Source: Echinococcus granulosus (Eukaryota > Platyhelminthes > Cestoda > Cyclophyllidea > Taeniidae). Taken from it: a stretch of DNA of 64,000 nucleotides. Positions 50,866 through 61,200 of the stretch are shown piece after piece. Under the pieces are notes generated by a model. The model saw only the letters and a list, made by a program, of their open reading frames with translations, searched no databases and was not told the origin of the DNA. The stretch's first letter is position 1; each line of letters opens with the position of its first letter. The stretch lies in contig NW_020170428.1 of NCBI RefSeq assembly GCF_000524195.1, positions 19,888 through 83,887 on the forward strand, in the 5' to 3' direction. Made by a program: the position numbers and the translations under genes.

Positions 50866-51913
50866 ATGACTGGCGTTGTTGGGAAAGTTATTATCCCTAG
50901 AAAGTCAGATTTTGACAGTTTTATAGACCTCGCAACTGACTCACTTGGGTGGGTGAAGCATTATTCCAGCAAATCCAAGTCTTTACCCATTACAGCTTAT
51001 ACAAAGATTGTCGAAGGAAATGTTGTACGGGCAGCAAAGGTAGTGATTCAACTTTTGTCTTTTAAAACAGATTGCTAGATTGAAGCTGTTTTTTGCGGTG
51101 TTTCTGCTTTCAATGTATACGAGAGCCTTCATGACCCAGAATTCCGGAAAACTTGGGATGATTGTATGAAGGAGGGTTCACGCATTTGCTACGTTGCTCC
51201 AAACAGTGAAATCGGTTATTACAGACGTAATATTTCTTTCCACTTTAAAAATTAAGTGAAATCGCCGTTTGGTTTGAAAGATCGGGATTTTGTTAATCAA
51301 CGCTCGTGGTACGCAGATGAAAGTGTCTACATTATCATGAATCATAGCGTCGTCCATAAGGCAGGCTTATTTCTTCCTTTGACTGACGTTTTCTTCTTAG
51401 AAAATGCCACCAGTGGAAGGTGTTCAACGGGGAATTTCCTACGTCACTGGCTATCTTATCAAACCTCTTACTCATGACTCCTGTGACTTTACCTACATTT
51501 CTCATTCTGACCCACGAGGTAAACTTTATTTTAAAAATTCCTATCTAAAAAAATTTCCGTCTAAAGGCAAAGTTCCCGCATGGGTGGTAAATGCTTCGGT
51601 AAAGACTGTCGGTCCTATCATCGTGAAACGTCTCTATGAAGCTGCACGCAATTATGCGGCCTGGAAGGCTGAGCACGATCCGGATCTCAAGCCCTGGAGC
51701 AACTTCCACCAACTGCAGGAATCTCCACCCTTGGATCCAGCTGATGTTGGCATGCTGAATGCTGAAGCTGTTGGCAAGACCAATGATGAGGACGATGATG
51801 GTGAGGAAGAGGTTCCAGATGAATCGTCTCTTATGTTGTCAAATTCGGACAGTGGCGTATCACTCAGCAGTGTGGACCATTCCTCACCAGTCAAAGGACT
51901 CGATGTGAAATGA
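50866..51913 (+). CDS. STARD10: STARD10-like START-domain lipid transfer protein
   Basis: START-domain protein of the PCTP/STARD10 group, binding phosphatidylcholine/phosphatidylethanolamine in the cytosol. Exons: 50866-51039, 51079-51226, 51257-51360, 51401-51518, 51567-51913, giving 296 aa. Matches include LHDPEFRKTWDDCM, GLKDRDFVNQRSWY, YIIMNHSVVHKKMPP, GYLIKPL, DPRGKVPAWVVNAS and the C-terminal START helix RLYEAARNYAAWKAEHDP. A Ser/Asp/Glu-rich tail of about 60 residues follows, as in vertebrate STARD10. All four introns are tiny: 39, 30, 40 and 48 nt. The third appears to be GC-AG (51361-51400); reading through it would break the frame. The fourth (51519-51566) is frame-preserving with no stop. 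The ATG at 50866 has a purine at -3. Convergent with the coiled-coil gene downstream. Confidence 0.92.
51227..51256 (+). other. 30-nt STARD10 intron 2
   Basis: Donor gtaata, acceptor attaag. It splits a Leu codon and restores the GYYR-LKSPFGLKDRD alignment. The smallest intron found in the window. Confidence 0.8.
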
Positions 51914-52907
51914 CCCACTTATACTCTTTTAATTTCGTATCATCCGGAATAATGTGATTTATTTTTAAACAGTGAGGAAAACAAATGGTTTATTGTGAAA
52001 ATTGTCTCAGTTTTTGGCCATTTTACGTGCGTGAAAGGTTTTTGCCCTTTTCATTATTTTCTCGTTAAAAGTACCTGATTTAGAAATACGATCGTAGATT
52101 GATACTGTGATGCTGGTTACCGTCATTTACTCCTCAAGGTCGCGTGGTTGTTTTATACCTCTGGAGAAAAATACCATCCAATTAGCTGGTATGCTGAGCC
52201 CTGCGTGGTAGGATCGAAGGGAGAGGTAAGAAGATGCATTGCGTGGTGCCTGTCACAGAGTAGCGTAAAGCTGATTGTGATGACTTAATTTCTTCTATTC
52301 CGTAAGTTCCTGAAACATGTGTAGGCTTCCTCTAACACATTCTTTCGCCATTGGAGAAATAAACAAGCTCAAAAAGTTATTTAGAGCGATAAGTTATCCT
52401 TAAAATGAAAAAGTAAGCCCCAAACTCTAGAATTTTAAAGTGCATTTTTAATCAGTCAATCAAAGAGTTGATCAAGTTCGACCTTAAGTACCTGGAGCAT
52501 TTAGGAGCTATCAATAAATCATAATAAAAGTTGTTTTGCAAAGACAGGTTGCATGTGAGATCTTGAGAAAGAGAGAGAGAGAGAGTAGGAGGCTGGTGAT
52601 GGGTCTACTTCACTTCCAAAAGTTTACAAAGAAGCTATTTCGCAACGCCTTCAACAACGCGAAGAGGCAGCCAGCTTAAGTTGTTAAAGATTGATGAATC
52701 TTGGGTAGGTGAACGAATAAAGCCGGGACGAATGTGTAGAGAAAAAAGAGGGGCTAAACTTTAGCGCTTTTAATAACGCATCTCTTAAAAAGTTTTCCCT
52801 TAGTAACATCAGCAATCAGTCAGGATAATACTTAAAAAAAAGAACGGGAAATGAAATCTAAATATTTATTTTCAATGCAAATAAGGTGATAAGCAAATAT
52901 GAATTGT
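51914..52907. other. convergent intergenic region
   Basis: About 1 kb between the stop codons of STARD10 (+) and the coiled-coil gene (-), AT-rich. It contains a plus-strand AATAAA at 52358 that could serve STARD10, a minus-strand AATAAA at 52865-52870 for the coiled-coil gene, and an (AG)n microsatellite near 52566-52585. Confidence 0.6.
52865..52870 (-). terminator. polyadenylation signal of the coiled-coil gene
   Basis: AATAAA on the minus strand, 38 nt past the stop codon at 52908. Confidence 0.6.
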
Positions 52908-55900
52908 CTATTCAGTTATAAAATCGCGATTTTTCGATAGCTTGAGTCGCACCAATGCATCCTTCAGCGCTGCATGCAAGTAAATAGGTGATTGTGTAAG
53001 CACTCGCTACTTATTTGCAGATAAGTAGTATTTATGAATTAAAAAACAACTGCTATTTTTACATAAGCAACACACTTACCTGACCTTAATTTCGAGTGTC
53101 GGTTGAAGAGGTAGTGCTCCGAGTGGGCAGCATAGCAGCAGTTATTTTCATTGCTCTGGGCGTCACATACTACTCTTAGTTTATTTCAGCGGCAGAGATT
53201 GCGGATTTTTTGCGGTAAACAATAAATAAACTTACGCAGGTCACGTTGGAAATCTCCTCATTGGATTTGTCATTTATCATTTCATTCACGGATTTTCCTC
53301 TGGCTATTTACGAATCAGGCATCGTGGTTAGCTTTCGGGAATGAAACTTTTTTTGTTAAGAAACAAAAAAAGTGGAAGTAAGGTTTAATTATGGCTTACT
53401 GGAAATGGATGTGGCTGAGCGTACTTTGGCCTCCAGTTTTCCTGCTGCTTCTGTTTAATGGAAACATTGCAAGTTGCATTGCAGAAAATGAAGTGATTTT
53501 AGAATCGGAGTCTATTGTTACCAAAAGTCATCAATTCTGTAAATAATTTGGTTAAATTTGCAACTTTCTCTTTTAGGAATCATTCTAGAGTACCTACTTT
53601 CCAGGCTTCTCCGAGTTTTCCCGATTTCTAAAGGCGGAAAATGGTAATAAGCTGGCATCTGTTTGGCAAAAAAGGGCTAAAATCAAGGTGATAACAGTCC
53701 AAACCTTCAATGCGTTGACTGAGGGAGGCGATTAATTTCTCCGTTTTCTCCCAGAACACCACTTTCGCCTCATCGTCTGTCTGCTCCAGGTAAACAGACT
53801 GCTGAAAAAGTTTTCGAAAACCTTTTTACTAATAAGCAATAAGTAAAGCTGGTTTTTTGGAAAAATTGCCCGCGAATAGGGTGAAAGTGAACGGCGCTCT
53901 TACCGTTCCCTTATCCATCAGGTGCGTTAGCCCCCTCTGTCCATCTACAAAGAAATATTGCATCCATTATCATACAAGCATGTAAATTAAACGTTAAGTT
54001 GGCGAATGTTTGAATTTTGCTAGCTGCCTCCATGGTCCAGACGACTTGCTGAGTGTATTGGCTTCTCCTCCGGCTCTAGGGATTGCGATACATCTTTTTT
54101 GTTAACCTACGAATAACAGTAAATGCTTTGAAATGAGAAAGTGGACGTCATTAAGTCTGGTGGTATTGTTTAAAAATCCCTCGGCCTATTTTTTGTTCCT
54201 TTCCTGTCCAATTATCTTAAGTCGCCTACAAGGGCATGACTTGTAAAGATAACTGCTATCAAATTTTGACACCCGATTAAATGCTGAAACGCCTGATAAT
54301 GGAAAAAACCTGAACAATTAAAATCTCTTGGTGCAACAAGGATTTGGATTGACCCATCAAATGGTAAGTTTCTTTCACTCAGTGCAATAGGACAACGTCA
54401 GTCTCTAATACCAAATCAGCCCGTTCCATATGACGGGTTGGAGTCGCCGGGAAATCTTCATTTTCTAATTCAATTGTTGTCGATAACCATTGTCTTCCCT
54501 CTAAAATGTAAAATTCATTTGTAACCAATCAAATTACTTGAGTTTATCGTATTTGCTAACTCACCCAACTCCCTTGAAAGTCGTCGACATTCTTTGGCAT
54601 ACCGATCTATTTCATGATGCAAAAATTCCTTCATCCGATGGGACTTGGCCTCATCCGCTTCTCGTCTAGATATTTCACTCCTAAAGGCATCTCTCTGTTT
54701 GGAAAGTTTTTGAAATTCTCCTAAAAGCTGACTTGTCTGCAAAAAAATAATAATGCAAACGAGTGATTTACGTGGTCAATCAACTTTTGAATGAGTGAGG
54801 TGGGTGAATTGCTAGATGGCAGGTGTTGAGGCATTGTCACACCGGCATCACAAAGAGTTCTTTGAATTTGAGAGCTAATTTCATCCGCTGTCTCGGCGAC
54901 AGCACGTACACCCTCGAGAGTTTTTGTGAGGCAAGCTTTTTCCATCTCGACACCGAGAACTCGACTGTTGAGTTTGTGCTCCACATCTCGAAGCTGATCT
55001 TCTGCCACCTGAAGACGCAGAGTAAGTGTAGACTTCTCCTTGCAGGTGGCATCACGTTCTGCAATAATACGTTGAAGCATCTCCTGTTTGCCTCGCAGAG
55101 CTTCCTCCAATACCTTATTCTTAGCATTGGCATCCACAACATTCATCTAAAGCATAAGAAATACTATTACTTTAAATGATGGGACTTTAGGTAAGTTTTA
55201 CCCGGTAGGTAAACAAACCTCTAGTTCAGCAGATACTTTGACGAATTTTTCTTCCAGATCTTTGAGGGACTGGGTTTTTTCCGCAAGCTTTTCGTGCAAT
55301 TGCCGGTCGCCTATCTGACGGAATTGTTTCAGGTCTACCAACTCTTCTTCAATAGCTTTGAGACGTTGATTGGTAGATACTTGTAAGGGTCTGTTGTTAA
55401 TTTTTTACAGAGGGGGCATTATTTTTATGCCACATCATAAAATATGGTGGACGTAGGGGACTTACTTATCCACCGTAACTCCATTACTTGCCTCATTATC
55501 CACTGGAGCCTATATTTGACAAAACATCAAAGCAAACTGTCTGAAGAACCGTTATGATCCATTTAGTTTCATCAAATTTGCCAAAATTTAGTACAGATTT
55601 AAACAAGGTAATGGAGAACTATAACAGATGTCCTAAAAAGATGCTGCTGTACACAAGGAGTCGTTGTTAGTACGCCAAGTTAAAAGTTGCTCTGGTGTTT
55701 CCAGTTAGCCAAATATATACATCCTTTATATCAAAAGTAATAAATTAAGAAAGATAGTTCGACATTCTTTTCTACCTTTTGAATGTCAGCGTCAGTAAAA
55801 GAGTTTGGATCTTGGCGGAATTCGGTCTCATCTACCTCGAGTTCTTCCAAAGCGCTACTACAAAAGTGTTTTGTAAAAAACACTTGTACTGTATTACTTC

Positions 55901-56338
55901 TTTAAAACAAACACAAAATAAAGTTGGAATTACATTGTTTTGATATTATGAAGTCAAAAATTTACCAGGCATTTTCTTGTGTTAAATCCAAAGCTGGAGT
56001 AACCGCTGTAGCCTGCATGTAAAATACATTTTTGAGGTGTTAAATATTAATAGCAAATTTTTACATTTATAATGGCATTTTTAAAGACCAGCAAACTGTG
56101 TTTGATTATCAGTCTGCATTTGTTTAATAATTAAGTGGTAATAAAAATACTGATATAGGGCGATTACCAAATTGAACCCAAAAAACAATGCTTCTGTGTA
56201 TAGTTTTGTTATTGATTTGAAAATGGCATAATGGTCACCGTTTACAAAACTATTTTTACATTGAAAACCCACCTTTGTCTTATCTATACTGCTAATTTTT
56301 TCATACTCTCGTCTCTCAGTTAAATTATCACGAGGCAT
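52908..56338 (-). CDS. unassigned coiled-coil protein
   Basis: Multi-exon gene of about 465 aa; no family was recognised. Exons (minus): 56338-56273, 56012-55966, 55857-55776, 55509-55466, 55390-55219, 55146-54772, 54736-54565, 54500-54412, 54106 to about 54046, 53944-53904, 53801-53705, 53169-53080, 52969-52908. Phases agree throughout except that the 3' ends of exons 8 and 9 have alternative donors. The first third is acidic. Residues about 95-320 are heptad-rich coiled coil (RLKAIEEELVDLKQFRQIGD, NKVLEEALRGKQEMLQRII, HHEIDRYAKECRRLSREL). After a linker the C-terminus is basic-helical: HSKLRSALKDALVRLKLSKN. It could be a centrosomal, ciliary or Golgi-type scaffold, but nothing decides this. 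The start at 56338 sits just after an acceptor-like cttttttag, so a 5' exon or a trans-spliced leader is possible. Confidence 0.75.
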
Positions 56339-58287
56339 CCCTTTACCACTAAAAAGGCATTTTTAGATAAAAATCCATCTTCACTGTTGACTGGTACTTT
56401 CGGACTAAAATAAATGCTTGAAAAATTGTCATCTTACTCCATCCCTTGAGCTTCTCACACAATCGTTGGAGCCAGATTCTTCTTTTTTTGTGCTCATTAA
56501 TTAACTTCAGTGTTACCTTTAAGGCGGCACGGACTTCCTACATCTGACGAATTTACTTCACAAGACATTCGGTAAACAAAGTTAATTTGCGACCGTCAGC
56601 GTTTTCCGTGAAACTTTACACTGACCTTGCAGTCTCGATTGCCTCGTGATACAGAAAAAGACCAGCGTGTGCAAAAAGTTGAAATGATATTTGAGGGTTA
56701 ATTTCAATATTGCAACAAAAAGTATGTTCGAAGAACTTCAAGTTTTGATAAGGAGTTGATTGCCATTAATTCCTATTAAATGCATGTTGCTGTCTGAGTT
56801 GATACATTAAGGAATACCTGATTTCCTTTTGTCTTGTGCTACAACGTTCCAGCCTTCTCATATTTGCTTAAAACACACCTTTACCATTCATGTACACCAC
56901 TTCGATCACGAGCATACCCCAATGCAACAACCTTTGTACTAGTTCAAAACGGTATAATTCCTGTCAAATTTTGAAATGACCACGGACCCTGCGCTGATTT
57001 TGCCCTGTCTTCAAAAGTATTTAGCCATCAGCAACAATACCTTCCACCCATTTATGATGTCTGCAAAATTGTATGACAAGCAAATTTACCCAAGTCGCCT
57101 TGTTAACTTGCATTCATTCAATCAAAGCACAGAAACGCACATCATTGTAGTAACAAAAGCACTGCTACTACTTTTTCCCCATTGTGTCCACTGAATATGT
57201 ATTCTCATTCATTAATCTGTAGCGTGTAGGAAAAATACTTTAGCTTTCTTGATTTTTAGTGACAAATTTTCTTCTCCAAGTACCGGACAATGATTCTATC
57301 GAATGAAACTGCACAAAATTCTATTTAAATCGCAGTATTTGTATGACTGATTGCTTTTCTTCATTTCTCGCCACTTTTGTATCCCACATAGTTGCGTCTA
57401 GAAATTCACGCCCACCTAATTTACGATCCTGAAATGCTTTTAAACTGTGCGTTGTGCAACGCCCCAAACCTCCTCCGAAGTTATGATAAGCCATATCAAC
57501 ATGGAAAATTTTGCAGAGGAGCAAGGAGGTCCTCGGCACCACCAGGAGGTCACAATTTGCCCAGAGGAGGCTCCGACCATCGAGAACGAGAAGCCCGCAA
57601 ACATAAGTTTACCTCTCTTCGGTAAAGTGAAAATTTAACCCTCTCTGATCATGGTGTTCGCGATACAGATACGAAATGCTGACGACGACGACGCCGACGA
57701 CGCCGACGACGACGACACAGACGCTCTTAACAGGGACTTGTGATTCGGACGTGGCGTCCGCCTCTTCAACCTGTCAATGCGCCAACGTACCGATCTCTGC
57801 CACCCAACACACACACGCCCACACCCCAACCAATGCAATGCTGTAAAACAAAAATCGCGGGAAAAAAGGCGTTTTTTGCGTATTATATTCACCAACTTTA
57901 AATTGAAAAAAGCCATCATTAATAAATGCTGAGACAAACCACACACGCATGCGCACATGCACACATAATAACAAGAGTAATTTCAACAGAATAGACAAAG
58001 ACAAATGTAGCCGGAGGCGGTAGGGGGAAAGGGGACGGGTTTTGGCGATGAGTACGGAGAGGGATGCGGGTAGGACGGGGTTTGACAGAGCTACCTGTTC
58101 TCTCCCCAGGGGGGAGGGGGGTGAAGAAGCTTCCAAATTGCATACGAAAAGGGCAGTTTTCCATGCCCCTCTAAACATATTACTTATATATATTAAGAGT
58201 AGCACCGTAATGCCCCAGATAATTAGTACTATTATAATATCAACACAAGCATTTAAACAATTGGTTTTTTGGTTTGCCTTTCACATT
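56339..58287. other. intergenic region with a weak exon candidate
   Basis: About 1.9 kb between the coiled-coil gene start and the ONECUT stop (both minus). A plus-strand segment at about 57392-57625, flanked by cacatag and a gtaaag donor, is open in two frames (one holds ATG 57501 with 45 codons). No family was recognised and no partner exon is clear. A GAC trinucleotide repeat lies at 57681-57716. The ONECUT 3'UTR should occupy the right part. Confidence 0.45.
57681..57716. repeat. (GAC)n microsatellite
   Basis: Twelve GAC/GCC trinucleotide units. Confidence 0.85.
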
Positions 58288-61200
58288 TTACCGTTCGGCA
58301 AGGTACTCCTCCTCCTGTTCCACCACCGTCTCCGCCTCTTGCTTCAAGAATTGCCTTTCGGTGGAACTGGCAACCGTGTTGAACTTGGCGTTGGCGGCTG
58401 CAGCTGCCGCTGCTGCAGCCATGTTGGAACAGATTTCGAGGGCTTGGTCGCGTAGTGACTGATGGCTCGCACTCAGCTCTGTTGCGGTAGCTAGAAAACG
58501 TGGATCCAGTTGTGACGCCGATGCAAGACGACGTAGATCAAAGAGAGAGCTCGACTGTTGTTGATGTGGTATTGGGGGTTGAGGCTGTCGGGGTAGACGT
58601 TGAACCACCACTTGTGGTGGTGGCGGTGGCGGTGAAGACAGTGGTGGTTGCTGCTCTTGTTGATAGTGCGTGAAGTACTGCGACTGGAAGGTGCTGGGAC
58701 CTCGCGTCTTCGCGTATGGATGGATCCTCTGCTCCCTCTGAGTTGGCAGAAAGTTCTGCTGACTCGAAGCGAAGGTGTAATCCGGCTGCTGCACATACAT
58801 CTGATTCGAAGCCTGACACGAAACCACGGAGACTGCGGCATACATCGAGGTCTGATCAGTACTGGGGTAACTGGCAGCCGTGATTCCAGACTGAGCGTAG
58901 GCGGAACCACTGAGGTGTGCAATTGATGTGGCGTCCTCGTTGCTCGCAGCAAGGCTTTCAGAGGGATCTGCAGAAGACTGGGGTGATGAAGAATCAATGA
59001 TGGATGAGTTTTTGCTGTCTCCACCGTCTTGCCATTTCTCTAGGGAGCGTCGTCTCGCGTTCATGAAGAAGTTGGCAACCGTGGAGATCTCCAGACCCAA
59101 TTGATGTGCAATTGTTGCCTACATAGCAACAAAAAAAGAAAACAAAGCATGACCTCTTGAAACGTGATGAGTGCATTTGTGCACTGCAAGTAGTGCACTG
59201 CAGCACTGTCAGTGCAAAGGCTGATCGAGTCATCTCGACGGGACCTGCCAGTGACAAGCGCCGCTACAATGATTTCTAATTCAAAGTAGTTAATCGTGAG
59301 AACGTGATGCCAGGAGGCAGAACTGGTCACAAATGCATGGGACGCAATGCCGACATTGACAACGAACCTGCATCTCCTTGCTGGGACGTTTGGTCTCCTT
59401 GAAGATGGCGTGAAGAGTGCGACGTTGAATGTCGGTGAAGACGAGACGTGGCTTTTTAATAACTCGAATTTCTTCATTCCCTACACCAGGCATAATCTCA
59501 TGATCCTTTCGTTTGCCTAAAAATACAAGTAAAAAACAGCTAGCAAAATTGAGGCCTGTAAATATGGTGGATACTGACAGTCTAGATAACAAAGCTTGCC
59601 AAAAAATAACACTACTTGACTTGAGGTGTGACACATCATTAACCGCTGATTCTCTAGGGCGGGGGGGTGGGGCGTGGTAAGAGAGCTCCCACAAATAAAA
59701 TAAAAGGGGAGGTCGAATCCCAGAGACCATGTCATATGAGTGGAGTATCCGGGGCCCCTAAACGAGGCCTGACAAAGAGTTTAGTCTGGGTAACGCTGTG
59801 AGCAATCAATGCAGTGGCCCATGAGACCGATGGAGTGACTGAATATGCAACTTTGGGGTGGCGAATTACCCTTCTCAAACAAAATAACAATGAATCAAAA
59901 AAGTGAACCCTCGCTGTCTTCAAGATAAAGATTAGGTTTTGCATTATCAACTACAACTTGGCTCTACCATTCCGCGGTGTTGATGAAGAGGCAAGGCAAT
60001 TCTAAGGGAGCACAAAAGTCTGTCAATGTGTTTAATCAGGCGACCGAAAAATATGGCATGGTTTGTTGCCACAGCTTGATACAGTGACTTGCTACGACTT
60101 TGGCCAGAGGAGAATGAAGACTGGCACCTATCTACTTATTAATGCCCGTGTTCATTCTCCTCTCCACTGTTTTCCTCCCATTTTGAGACCTCATGTCATG
60201 TCGTGTCCTGATCAGAAAAAAAGTGTCGCGTCGCGAAACCTTCAGTTAATCAACATCAAATGGGAAAGAGAAGTCATGGAAGTTAAAGCAGCAATTGCGG
60301 CTGAGACGTGTTTAAAAAGGAGATCTTCACCTACCTCAGCTTAACCTGGATTTGAAAGGGCGGGTTATACTGCCTCATTCCCGGTCCTCGTAGATCCTGA
60401 ATGTGATTTCCTCATACTCTAGGTAATTATCACCTTAACTTGACATTTGACAACCACATGGGAAAGTAAACTGAGAGTTAGGAGATGAGGGTAGTGGCAA
60501 GGAGGAGGAGGAGGAGGAGGAGGAGGAGGAGNNNNNNNNNNNNNNNNNNNNNNNNNNNNNNNNNNNNNNNNNNNNNNNNNNNNNNNNNNNNNNNNNNNNN
60601 NNNNNNNNNNNNNNNNNNNNNNNNNNNNNNNGAGGAGGAGGAGGCATGAATTAGATCTCTTTAGGAATCAGAGAGAAAAAATAGTCGAAAAGAACTTGTT
60701 GATTGCTGGGGTCTATCCACAGGACGTGGTCAGGATGGAATCGGCTAGAAGGATCCTGAAAAGAAACTAAAGAAATCAGAATTCTATACGCTCATCAACC
60801 GACCACTCGCTCTCTTTACCCGTCCAAGATTTGTCTGTAAGATAAGGATACCGAGGACAAAATAATGAAATGTGGTTAATATAAGCTGACCTAAGGATCC
60901 GCTTTTTCACAAGAGATTGCCGCCGCTCATAGTTAAATGAACAGAGTGCCTTAAAAAGGAATCCGCTCTAGAGATTACATTTTAATACATCAATTGTGAA
61001 GGAACGGAGCAATGCCTACTTCCAACAATGCAAGCTGTTTACTCTCCCGTCTTGGTGGAACCGACCTATGGCTAGTTGGAAGACCACAGCGTTATAAAAA
61101 GAAGTCATTTGACAAAAGTAATTCAATCCGCAGTAAGTGACAAGTGAGAGACTTCTTGAGGGATATCGGGGAAAAATAGTGACTTTATTAAGTCATTGCT

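Noticed and set aside
51652..51918. Minus-strand Ser-rich frame
   Set aside because: Antisense shadow of the acidic STARD10 tail.
58491..59024. Minus-strand 177-codon frame and a + strand frame at 58648-58926
   Set aside because: Alternative-frame shadows of ONECUT exon 4, which carries the homeodomain frame with correct splice phase.
59155..59215. Short inverted repeat TGCACTG...CAGTGCA as a possible microRNA hairpin
   Set aside because: The stem is only about 7 bp and lies in a repeated TGCACTGCA context inside an intron; too weak to call.
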